64,000 nucleotides of DNA from Henricia sp. BOLD:AAB3569 (taxonomy: Eukaryota; Echinodermata; Asteroidea; Spinulosida; Echinasteridae). Positions 11,990-22,618 of the stretch are shown here, piece by piece; the first letter of the stretch is position 1, and each line of letters opens with the position of its first letter. A model generated the notes under the pieces. That model saw only the letters and a list, made by a program, of their open reading frames with translations, made no database searches and had not been told where the DNA came from. The stretch is from contig JBBELK010000525.1 of assembly GCA_037783545.1 (NCBI GenBank), forward strand, positions 310,001 through 374,000, given 5' to 3'. Both the position numbers and the translations under genes were made by a program.

Positions 11990-12175
11990 TACCAACTTTC
12001 CTGGATTTTGGAAAAGACACCTGGGAAAATAAGTCCAGCTCTGACTTTTTTTACACATCTATAAATCTGTGAGGTTGTTAATTGACAATTCAGGTGAGGT
12101 TTTTATGTGTGTCGGGCGTCACGAGATCAGTCATTTTTCAGGGAATTGGATGCAAGATCGGGCAGGTTTGGAAGC
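11990..12175. mobile_element. Relic related to the hAT-like MITE at 47706
   Basis: It shares CCTGGATTTTGG, ACACATCTA, GAGGTTGTTAATTGACAAT and CATTTTTC blocks with 47706-47902 but lacks clear CAGAGCTGCC termini. Duplicated at 20548-20733. Confidence 0.5.
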
Positions 12176-12209
12176 TATACATGCATTTATTATACACTGT
12201 AAATCTTTA

Positions 12210-12617
12210 GCCGTGTCCGCATACAGTAGGACTTGTTTTCGGGAGGTTTTACCGAGACGATGGTAAAATGAAAAATGGCTAAATTTTACTGCTGTCTGCA
12301 TTTTGACTTTGTAAAATTTTACCGAGACTGTGGGAGAGCATGCGCAGTGTCCCTTTGCAGTTTGACCTTCACGGCCCGAATGTACATGTACGCTTCCAGA
12401 GTGCTTTTACCGACTCGCCGTGTCCGCATTGGACTTTTCGTCTCAGGAAAAGTTCCCTGGTCAATTTTCCTGGGCAGAAGTTGGCCAGGAAAAGTAACCA
12501 CTGGACTCGGGAAAAGTTACTAAGAGGAAAACGTCCTACATGTAGGCTGTCCGCATTGGACTTAAAATGGGAAAGGTACCCATCGTTTTACCAAAAAAAG
12601 TCCAATGCGGACAGGCC
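12210..12617 (+). mobile_element. MITE family F3, copy 1 of duplicated pair
   Basis: Same architecture as 8760-9157: GCCGTGTCCGCAT start, ...TCCAATGCGGACAGGCC end, TTAA at 12618-12621. Multiple internal CATTGGACTT motifs. Confidence 0.8.
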
Positions 12618-12999
12618 TTAAATCCTGAAAAAAATGTTATACGTACTTTATGGATGACCCCTTAATGCCGTTTAAGGCTACAGAGTACTGAAAATTTATA
12701 TCCCTGTGTTCCACTTGAAGGCTCATATCTGTTATACTGTAGGTGTACTTGTGAACTATTTGCATGTTAGAAATAAACATTTTGCTTGAAAGAACCCCAA
12801 GGGGAGTATTAAGTATCAACATGATACTCATTTCTTTGGTAAATATTCAAATGAGCAGGCAACCAATAACCTGTGCTACATGTAGATCCGTATACCACAG
12901 TACTTTGATGGGTAGGCCAGCGTGTACGGTATTTGAAGTGAAGTGAAGGATTTTAAATTGTATGAATAAGTGATATTTTCTTTTTTAGGGATTATGACC

Positions 13000-13219
13000 C
13001 AGGGACCGCCGGGGTGAATATATTCGATAGAAATGTGGACAAATGTCCACGATGCAGTGAAAAGCAACCTGGCTCCACCGGGATTCGAACCGCGGACCCT
13101 CTGCCCAATGCGCAGACGCCCCACCAATAATGATAAACCCTTCAATGAGATAACCACCCCTCCCAGAGATCATTTAAGATACGCCCCAAACCCCTGCCCG
13201 GCTTGCCCCAATTATTAAG
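13000..13219 (-). mobile_element. tRNA-like retroposon between long direct repeats, copy 1
   Basis: On the minus strand GGTTCGAATCCCGG (13079-13092) is a B box and GCGCATTGGGCAGAG a degenerate upstream box. The insert is bracketed by diverged direct repeats of about 37 bases (12961-12998 and 13220-13257: AATAAGTGAT...TTTTTTAGGG...ATGACCCA). Confidence 0.6.
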
Positions 13220-13748
13220 TATGAAATAAGTGATTTTTTTTTTAGGGAGAATGACCCAAATTGTTTCAGGTTAATCTGGTTATTTTATGTGAAGAAAATA
13301 AATAGATCAATCTAAGTTCATGGCTATTTCTCAAACAAATTGACTGTTTCTCATTGAAGTTTAGATTCAAGGTTTAAAGTGTCTTCCAGCTTTCTTTTTA
13401 TAAAGTAGCTACGTAGATGTCACTCACCCTTGTTACCAAACAAAAGTTTAATTTTGCCAGTCTGACATTTCTTTGAGGTGTATTTCTGTCATTTTCCGTC
13501 TGGTCTGGAATTGCTTTTTGATAGAACCATCTCTGTTTTGACTTTGGATTTTAATCCCATTCCATGAAATTCTCAGTAAATCTTGGCCATTCAAGCAATC
13601 ATCAGCTGTTCCAGCATTGTGCCACATGTAGCAATAGATGAACTTTAGGGACTCGTTCTTTCTGTCAACACTTGGTATTGCTTCATGCCAGCTTGCAAAA
13701 TGGCACTGATTCTTGGGACTGGGTTCAAACTTCAAATTTGTGGTTCGT

Positions 13749-14060
13749 GGGGGTGCCGTGGCCGAGTAGTTTAGGTCACTGGCTGGCAACACTTCGGTCA
13801 AATCTTGGGGCTGCAGGTTTGATACCTGGCCCTGGTACCTGTGCCCTTGAGCAATGCACTTGCTCCATCCTTTGGAAGGGATGTAAAGCCGTTGGTCCAG
13901 TGTGTTGTGTAATGCACTTAAAATATCCCACAGCACTCTGTCATGAAGAGTAAGGGGATTCTCCGTTGTCTTTGGCCGTCGGCTGCCAATGGAGCCACCC
14001 ACCTGCCAATGGCGCCACCCACCTGCCAATGGCGCCACCCACCCACATGTATCTCAATGT
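13749..14060 (+). mobile_element. Full-length tRNA-derived SINE, copy 1
   Basis: The head GGGGTGCCGTGGCCGAGTAG contains the A box, and GGTTTGATACC (13816-13826) is the B box. The body runs CACCTGTGCCC... to a triplicated 20-bp unit CTGCCAATGGCGCCACCCAC at 13989-14045. Body parts occur in reverse at 32909, 49072 and 52893. A 196-codon minus-strand ORF across it is spurious. Confidence 0.85.
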
Positions 14061-16850
14061 TTAGATGGAGGACACTTTACTTCATAGATGCCAGCAGTGG
14101 TGATGAACACTATTATTTGGCACTTATTAAACAGTGGAAAAAAATATGGATCCATTACCAACTTTTCCTAAAAGAGAAGTTGAAATCTGATTTCATAAAT
14201 TTTGTTTAACAAGATACGCGAAAATAATTTCAAATGAGGAAAAAGTGGTTAATGTTTTCCCTCTTTGAGTTTCATTCCTTCTCCTCTTTCATTCCGTTTT
14301 CCTTTTGTACTTTCGTGTGTAAAGCGAAACCAAATTTGAGTAGTTGGTACATTTGTAACTTGACCACGTTAAAGTATTATTTTCTCTTACTGTAGCCATG
14401 GCAGGACTTAATTTTAAGGAAGGAACCAAAAAGAAAAACAATCTTTAGTATATTTACATTTGATATTGAGCAATGCAAGAAGACTGTTTTCATTATATCA
14501 GCTCTCATTACCAGCCTAGTACTAGTACGACCAGAGCAAAGCCCAGAGCAAAGCCGAACCTGAGAACTAATCAATAGAGTTTGTTTATCCAGAGATCCTC
14601 GATACGAGTGTTCGTCACCTCTCGTGCATGATTAGAAGAGGGGATTGGGAAATGCAGATTTTGCCTTTTAAGAATCAAACATGAGAATTGACGTTGTCAG
14701 AAATGTTCGTTTGGACGATCACATCAAAGGCTCAAATAGTACTGTGATTAATTTTTAAAAAGGGTGATGTTTTAAATTCCTTAGGGAACCAGCTTATTTG
14801 ATGCAGGTGATCTCTTGAGCATTTTAATACAATTTTTATCAAAATCGGACCAAAAAATGAGTTAGTGCCGCCAAAAAAACTTATTTAAGGGGTCTGAAAA
14901 TTGCCAAAAATATTCTTAATTTTTCATTTTGTACCCTATTTTGGTGTTGATTTCTATGTTTTTTAGGCCAAGGAATCCAATGGGAGGGATTGTATGAGAA
15001 ATTAATTATTTCCATTATTTATAGTTTTTATCATGGCTGGAGGTTACATGACCTTTTGCGCACATTAAAATCTGTAAGTAGCTTACTACATTTTTGACAT
15101 GAGCAATGGTGTGGTTGGCAATGATGATCATGCCCAAAGACCCCCTTGAGATGGTCAATGTGGTCTTTTCCCAAGAAGACAGGAATTTCCCCCATGAGTC
15201 TGATCTTGGTGTGACATTTGTATGAAATAGAACATGTATGGGGGGGTGAAAATGTCAAGGAGAACTATGGTACAACACATGTACATTGTAGCTCCATTAA
15301 CTTTAAATCATTTTCACATTCTTTGAACAAAAAAGGGTACATGTAGAGTACTACTGTATAAACAGAAGATTATTAATTCTTGACACAGACATATGCATAT
15401 ACTGTAGGTCTACATAGTATACATGTACATGTACCATGGAGGTAGGAAAAGATACATGTACATGTAGGCCTACATGTTCCAGATAGGACTAGCCAGTTCG
15501 AATATGCTAATCATATATTTTATCTAATATCGATCATTTGTTTAAATGCATAGCCTCAAGTTTTACTTATGAATATTCCTTTGGACTAACTTGGTCACTT
15601 TTCCATTTGTACTGTAATTAAAAATGAAGCCATGTAGCGTACATGTATTTATTTCAATCTATAAGGAATTCTTGTACATGTACATGTTCACTTTTGGCCC
15701 AGTTTCTTTTCTGTAGCAACATACAGAGCAAAGAGAATGCACAAAGATTACATTTTTCTACGCATTTGTTTGTCAATTGCATTGTGACTATTCTGTATTC
15801 ATTCCCTGGAATCATTATTCGAATATGCCATGAAATATTCAAATACCAGAATATTTGGGCCAGCCTTAGAGCTTTGGTATAGTCTACATGCATAAATGTA
15901 CATGTATATCTTGCCTGCACATCCCATCAAGTTCTAATAATTGCAACATCAGTCAATACCTTAACACTTTCACAGGCATGATCGCCTGAGCTCTGAATTA
16001 CAATTAGTCTTATTTATCCTTCTCTTTGCACGCACATGCAGGCAATCAGCCCGCCTGGCCTGGCAGCTGTTATCGGGGATAAAACAAAGCGTGATTCACT
16101 GTACAGTAGAGGAGACATGTAATCAAAGGCACATCTGACAGTTTGGTCTGATTTGGGGCAGTTTGGGGTACATGTAGAATTATAATGATTACATGTATTT
16201 CAGCATTTATTTATTTTTTAATTAAACATTTATTTTTGTTAATGTCAGTCTTTACATTCTGAAAGCTTTAATCACAAATTAGCCATTGTACATTTAAAAA
16301 AAAAAATTCCCCACACACACCATACTGACCATCTGGCAATGCTTACTTTGGTAAAAATTGCATTTTGTATGTTACTTGGAATACGTTCACATGGATTTAC
16401 ACATTCGTGCATATTATAATGAGTATTAAATGTGCGTTCTAAATGTACATTTGCTACAAAGGTGCATTTTAGGTACATGTACATATATGTATGCTTCATG
16501 GGGGGAAGGGGTGGTAGTACTTGTATATATATTGTGAAATCACGTCATCAACTTAAAGTTCTGTAAAGTTAGTGTATACCGGTAGTTTAGGGTTATTTAA
16601 TTTTCAACTGGGTATGATCAGCCTTTTCAATCCACCATGAAGATGAGGCAATGTTGGTGCCCTTGGCAATGTCTGGTTTGAACATTGTGTGGTGTGCATT
16701 CAACCGGGGAACCCATACAGCACATGCACAAAAACATTTACACTTGTTGTTTACTTTGGCAAGACACGCACAAGATACAGTAGCCATGTTCAGAGGGCCA
16801 CAACCCCTCCAGGGATTCTATGTTTTGGAGTGTCGTCTATAAAAAAGTAT
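14061..16850. other. No gene seen (duplicated at 22619-25407)
   Basis: AT-rich sequence thick with TACATGTA words (especially 15290-15480 and 15640-15680). No exon or domain recognised. Confidence 0.5.
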
Positions 16851-16859
16851 AACCGCCAA

Positions 16860-16878
16860 CCCCCCCCCCCCCCCCCCC
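16860..16878. repeat. Poly-C tract, 19 C (copy 1)
   Basis: The only difference I noticed between the duplicated blocks: 19 C here against 18 C at 25418-25435. Homopolymer length is also a common sequencing error. Confidence 0.9.
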
Positions 16879-17287
16879 GAGTCGTGTCCACATGATCACA
16901 AACCTCCAAGTTTCCCTCGAGGGATGTTCGTTCCCTCGAGGGAAAGGCCGGGTACACGGTATAATGTATTATTATATAAAATGAAGCTTTTGTGGATACC
17001 GTGCATTTCTGATACTGTGCAGCACAGAGCCCCGATATCTATGTGTGTGCACGCTGGGCGCACCCTGAACACACCCTTACGCGCGCGTCATGCATCGAGG
17101 GAATGGATTGCGTGTGTGTCAGGCCTCAAATTTCGCAGTTTTTAGGGCAAGGCCACTTTGGCCTTGCATGAAGGCAAATTAGAAAGGGCACCGAGGCCAC
17201 AAGGCGGGGCACTAAGGCCAACTTTAGTTTTGAAAAAGGGCAACAAGGCCACAAGGAAAAAACAATGAAAACAAATGTTTGTTTGGA

Positions 17288-17560
17288 GTCGAGTAGGTCT
17301 GATGGCAAAGTTTATACACAAAGAAATTGGGGCCGAGTTGTTCTGGGGCCGAGTTTATACACAAATGAATTGGGGCCGAGTCGGTCTGGGGCCGAGTTTA
17401 TACACAAAGGAATTGGGGCCGAGTTGGTTTGGGGCCGAGTTTGTACACAAAGCAATTGGGTCCGAGTTGGTCTGGGGCCGAGTTTGTACACAAGGCAATT
17501 GGGGCCGAGTTGGTCTGGGGCCGAGTTTGTACACAAGGCAATTGGGGCCGAGTTTGTTTG
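17288..17560. repeat. 43-bp minisatellite, about 6 units (copy 1)
   Basis: The unit consists of GGGGCCGAGTTGGTCT followed by GGGGCCGAGTTTGTACACAA and GGCAATT, so each unit has two GGGGCCGAGTT boxes. Units diverge more to the left. The lack of stop codons gives overlapping ORFs on both strands (up to 183 codons) that are not genes. Confidence 0.9.
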
Positions 17561-18279
17561 GACAAAACATTTTCGCCACGCACGCCACGCCGGTAAAACT
17601 GGGCGGTATACCCAGTACATGTAACATGTACCTGACGAATACCAGTGAAAGCATAATGCAAATGCCGGCTCATGTACTTTTTTCCTTCGCTGGTGTACCC
17701 ACCATAGACGATGTATGAGCTGTGTGGCTTTAATAGTGCAGTACATGTACATTACTGTACACGTGTACCGTACATGCGCTATGCATTGACGACCGACTGC
17801 GTGCCATAGTCGAGTCACATGGCGCGCCCGATGTTTACATACGTTCTCCCATTTACTCCACACCTTCTATCAGCTGTTTACGAGTAACTTGCTTATTTGA
17901 TAGCAGATACGGTTGAAAAGGTTTGTTTTTGAAGTTTTTGTGGCTATTTTATTAAATATTTTGCGAGCTTGTTGGAAAAGGTGGTGATAGGAAGGTGGAG
18001 CAGGAAAGTTGTTGAAAGGAAAGTTGATTTATACGCATATGCCAAGCTTGATTGGCCATGGTAAAATGAGGCTGAATATTATTACAAAAGGCAGTTAAAC
18101 AGATAAGTGGAGTCAGCCTCCCCAGTTATTTTCTGAATTGCTCTCCCAGGTTTTTGTGGTTGTTTTTTTTTTAGTCACGCAATGGTGTCAGGACTCATCA
18201 GATTGCCATTGGACATTAATTTTGTTCTCCTTCCCTTTCATTCGTACACTGTACAGTAGACCCATAGTGGCCATAGAAC

Positions 18280-18280
18280 G

Positions 18281-18324
<44 letters not shown>
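18280..18324. repeat. (GTT)n microsatellite, copy 2
   Basis: Identical to the copy at 9722, with the same number of units. This is notable because microsatellites normally drift fast after duplication. Confidence 0.95.
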
Positions 18325-18325
<1 letters not shown>

Positions 18326-18382
18326 TTTTTGGTGTTCAATTTGTTGTACATGTATTGCCTTTAATTCTGTAGCCAGAATTAC

Positions 18383-18595
18383 GTAACTAAAGAATATTTA
18401 TAAACCGCCTTGTAGAAATTTCAGCCACATAGATGCAGTAATACTTCAGAAAACCTGAAAATCCATGCATGGTTTGTGTGTTGAATGAATAGTAAAAAAA
18501 TCATGTGGTATTTGTTACCATTGCTATCAACACTTTTAGTCGGCTTTTTCTTGTCAACAAATTCGGGTCACTGCAAATGATGTATTGGGGCTTTA
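18383..18595. repeat. Dispersed repeat family D (copy 2)
   Basis: Second copy of 9825-10037 within the tandem duplication. Confidence 0.65.
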
Positions 18596-18834
18596 AATGT
18601 TTTGCACTGTTGTAGTTTATCTGTTTTGTTTTGGTGAGAGATTGGTCTGTAGTTTGAAGGAATTTCATGTAAAACTACTGGCTGGGATGTCTGTCCTGAC
18701 TAAGGTAAACATGTTTTTAATTTTTTCCCAGTCCCAGCAGACAATTGAGTGGAATTTGACAAACAAGTTATGCTTGACTAAATACTTTATGAATTCATGG
18801 CAAAGTTGAATGCCTACATGTGTTGAATTGTTCT

Positions 18835-18860
18835 GGGAGGGAGGGGGAGGGGGGTGGGGG
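18835..18860 (+). other. Potential G-quadruplex (copy 2)
   Basis: Duplicate of the G-run at 10277-10302. Confidence 0.6.
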
Positions 18861-19081
18861 ATTGTACGTAGTTTTAACTTAACAAGAGAAATACCTGTGT
18901 TTTTGGTGACAATACAGAACAAATACCATTAGTGTGAGGTCATTCTTAGTTCTCTGAAACTTCAACTGAATTCTTTGTCAACATTAGAAAAGGGGTTTTG
19001 ACAGGACAATACAGAACTGTTCTGTGGTAATATTGATTACAATGTTTTGGACAAGTCAGTTTACACATGTAGACAACATGT

Positions 19082-19330
19082 AAAGCGGTGTTCCCATTTG
19101 GCTTTTTTGGGTTAAACTACCATGGTTGTGCCGTAGAATTATAAATTAAGTCCAGTGGGGACACGCAGAGAACTTTCTGCTCAGCCGCGGTAGTTTTACT
19201 GGGCTGTAACTTTCGGCATGGGCACTGAAAACAAATGGCAAATCACGGAAAGATTACACGAAGAAATTTTCCCACAAGATTACAATAACTTTGTAGGTAC
19301 CGGAAGAGAAAGTCCAATGGGAACAAGCCT
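19082..19330. mobile_element. MITE family F4, copy 2
   Basis: Duplicate of 10524-10772. Confidence 0.7.
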
Positions 19331-19334
19331 TTAA

Positions 19335-19483
19335 GCGGGCCTCGCACTGTGCGATTTGTGCCACGAATTTCCTACGAATAGCTACGATTAAGTACGATTG
19401 TGTGTAGAGTCTATAGACAGTCTCTGGTAAACGTACCAATTCGTAGGAGATTCGTGGCAAAAATCGCACAGTGGGAGGCCCAC
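19335..19483. mobile_element. MITE family F5, copy 2
   Basis: Duplicate of 10777-10925, with TTAA on both sides. Confidence 0.85.
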
Positions 19484-20312
19484 TTAAGACTCAGAGTTTT
19501 TGTAGAAGAGGAATTACTTGGGAAAATTTTTCCAAGTTGAGTCATTTTGGATTTCACCTTCAGCTGCACAGTTTGATGCTGCACCTGGTGCAATTCTGAC
19601 AACAGCTACCATACCATACTGTAGGCCTACTGATATCAAGGCCAACACTTTGTTTTGTTGTAAAAATCAATCATAAACTTGTAAACCTGAAGTGGAGGTC
19701 TTGTCCAACTTTGTATCCACCAGACAAAGATTGCACACAGCTAGCTCATATCAAGTACCTACATGTATACTGTACATGGGTGTTTCTGTATATTATTGTT
19801 AAATGGAAGGTTGCCAGTCCATGTGCCTGTGGGCTTGACACAGGACTTTCTGACCCCACCAGTAACTGTTAGTGACTCCACAAATAATAGGGGCAACCTG
19901 AAAAACAGTTGACCCCAGCATAATATTGTCTTTGTGTACTGGCAGGTGTTTCCTTATAATTAATTGACCCAACCTGTCTGCTTTATTAGCATTTATATTT
20001 CATGCGTACAAGTTAATCCTCGGAACACGTTCTACTCACTCTATTAACTACATTATGCAAATGTTACTCTAGTCATACTCATAGCGCTCCCCCCACACCA
20101 CAGTATTTGGCTGTGGGCTTGAAATAGGCAAGTTGACTTGAATTTTTAATAGGCTAATGTAAAATCCTTTTACTGCTGCTCCGCGTGGATTAAATTTTCA
20201 AACAAATAAAAGCTAAAGATGATACAAATACTTTTAATGGTTCATTTTTGGGTTTGGAGTGAGGATACATGTATGTGTTTGTAGGCCTATATTTCTCTTG
20301 AAAATATTAATT

Positions 20313-20518
20313 AATTAATTAATTAATTTATTTATTTATTCACCACATCCAACAGCGGAGGGACCGCCAATTACAGGAATGGGAGCAAGTGTGGTTGAGT
20401 GCCTTGCTCAAGGGCACAGGTGCCACAACCTGTCGCGGCCCGGAATCGAACCTACATTCTAGTACTAGCACAGGAATTTAAGTTCGACGCACTAGACCGC
20501 TCGGCCATAACACCCCAC
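20313..20518 (-). mobile_element. tRNA-derived SINE, copy 2
   Basis: Duplicate of 11755-11960. Confidence 0.85.
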
Positions 20519-20547
20519 AATATTAGTCATTTACAGAGCTACGTTTG

Positions 20548-20733
20548 TACCAACTTTCCTGGATTTTGGAAAAGACACCTGGGAAAATAAGTCCAGCTCT
20601 GACTTTTTTTACACATCTATAAATCTGTGAGGTTGTTAATTGACAATTCAGGTGAGGTTTTTATGTGTGTCGGGCGTCACGAGATCAGTCATTTTTCAGG
20701 GAATTGGATGCAAGATCGGGCAGGTTTGGAAGC
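20548..20733. mobile_element. hAT-like MITE relic, copy 2
   Basis: Duplicate of 11990-12175. Confidence 0.5.
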
Positions 20734-20767
20734 TATACATGCATTTATTATACACTGTAAATCTTTA

Positions 20768-21175
20768 GCCGTGTCCGCATACAGTAGGACTTGTTTTCGG
20801 GAGGTTTTACCGAGACGATGGTAAAATGAAAAATGGCTAAATTTTACTGCTGTCTGCATTTTGACTTTGTAAAATTTTACCGAGACTGTGGGAGAGCATG
20901 CGCAGTGTCCCTTTGCAGTTTGACCTTCACGGCCCGAATGTACATGTACGCTTCCAGAGTGCTTTTACCGACTCGCCGTGTCCGCATTGGACTTTTCGTC
21001 TCAGGAAAAGTTCCCTGGTCAATTTTCCTGGGCAGAAGTTGGCCAGGAAAAGTAACCACTGGACTCGGGAAAAGTTACTAAGAGGAAAACGTCCTACATG
21101 TAGGCTGTCCGCATTGGACTTAAAATGGGAAAGGTACCCATCGTTTTACCAAAAAAAGTCCAATGCGGACAGGCC
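20768..21175 (+). mobile_element. MITE family F3, copy 2 of duplicated pair
   Basis: Duplicate of 12210-12617. Confidence 0.8.
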
Positions 21176-21557
21176 TTAAATCCTGAAAAAAATGTTATAC
21201 GTACTTTATGGATGACCCCTTAATGCCGTTTAAGGCTACAGAGTACTGAAAATTTATATCCCTGTGTTCCACTTGAAGGCTCATATCTGTTATACTGTAG
21301 GTGTACTTGTGAACTATTTGCATGTTAGAAATAAACATTTTGCTTGAAAGAACCCCAAGGGGAGTATTAAGTATCAACATGATACTCATTTCTTTGGTAA
21401 ATATTCAAATGAGCAGGCAACCAATAACCTGTGCTACATGTAGATCCGTATACCACAGTACTTTGATGGGTAGGCCAGCGTGTACGGTATTTGAAGTGAA
21501 GTGAAGGATTTTAAATTGTATGAATAAGTGATATTTTCTTTTTTAGGGATTATGACC

Positions 21558-21777
21558 CAGGGACCGCCGGGGTGAATATATTCGATAGAAATGTGGACAA
21601 ATGTCCACGATGCAGTGAAAAGCAACCTGGCTCCACCGGGATTCGAACCGCGGACCCTCTGCCCAATGCGCAGACGCCCCACCAATAATGATAAACCCTT
21701 CAATGAGATAACCACCCCTCCCAGAGATCATTTAAGATACGCCCCAAACCCCTGCCCGGCTTGCCCCAATTATTAAG
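21558..21777 (-). mobile_element. tRNA-like retroposon, copy 2
   Basis: Duplicate of 13000-13219. Confidence 0.6.
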
Positions 21778-22306
21778 TATGAAATAAGTGATTTTTTTTT
21801 TAGGGAGAATGACCCAAATTGTTTCAGGTTAATCTGGTTATTTTATGTGAAGAAAATAAATAGATCAATCTAAGTTCATGGCTATTTCTCAAACAAATTG
21901 ACTGTTTCTCATTGAAGTTTAGATTCAAGGTTTAAAGTGTCTTCCAGCTTTCTTTTTATAAAGTAGCTACGTAGATGTCACTCACCCTTGTTACCAAACA
22001 AAAGTTTAATTTTGCCAGTCTGACATTTCTTTGAGGTGTATTTCTGTCATTTTCCGTCTGGTCTGGAATTGCTTTTTGATAGAACCATCTCTGTTTTGAC
22101 TTTGGATTTTAATCCCATTCCATGAAATTCTCAGTAAATCTTGGCCATTCAAGCAATCATCAGCTGTTCCAGCATTGTGCCACATGTAGCAATAGATGAA
22201 CTTTAGGGACTCGTTCTTTCTGTCAACACTTGGTATTGCTTCATGCCAGCTTGCAAAATGGCACTGATTCTTGGGACTGGGTTCAAACTTCAAATTTGTG
22301 GTTCGT

Positions 22307-22618
22307 GGGGGTGCCGTGGCCGAGTAGTTTAGGTCACTGGCTGGCAACACTTCGGTCAAATCTTGGGGCTGCAGGTTTGATACCTGGCCCTGGTACCTGT
22401 GCCCTTGAGCAATGCACTTGCTCCATCCTTTGGAAGGGATGTAAAGCCGTTGGTCCAGTGTGTTGTGTAATGCACTTAAAATATCCCACAGCACTCTGTC
22501 ATGAAGAGTAAGGGGATTCTCCGTTGTCTTTGGCCGTCGGCTGCCAATGGAGCCACCCACCTGCCAATGGCGCCACCCACCTGCCAATGGCGCCACCCAC
22601 CCACATGTATCTCAATGT
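22307..22618 (+). mobile_element. Full-length tRNA-derived SINE, copy 2
   Basis: Duplicate of 13749-14060. Confidence 0.85.

Larger units (their letters stand above)
9272..17829. repeat. Tandem duplication, copy 1 (8558 bp)
   Basis: The whole block recurs head-to-tail at 17830-26386. The stretches I compared are identical apart from poly-C length (19 here, 18 in copy 2). The block contains the MITEs, SINEs and minisatellite listed separately but no gene. Its left border reads tgcgtGATGTTTAC; GATGT reappears at the junction and after copy 2. Confidence 0.95.

Noticed and set aside
13448..14038. 196-codon minus-strand ORF (and its duplicate at 22006-22596)
   Set aside because: It crosses a tRNA-derived SINE and its triplicated tail; composition and position are explained by the repeat, and no domain or splice context is present.
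17288..17560. CRISPR-like array
   Set aside because: Units are contiguous with no unique spacers; eukaryotic minisatellite.
17275..17863. ORFs up to 183 codons on both strands over GGGGCCGAGTT repeats
   Set aside because: Product of a 43-bp minisatellite without stop codons; open on both strands, so not evidence of coding.
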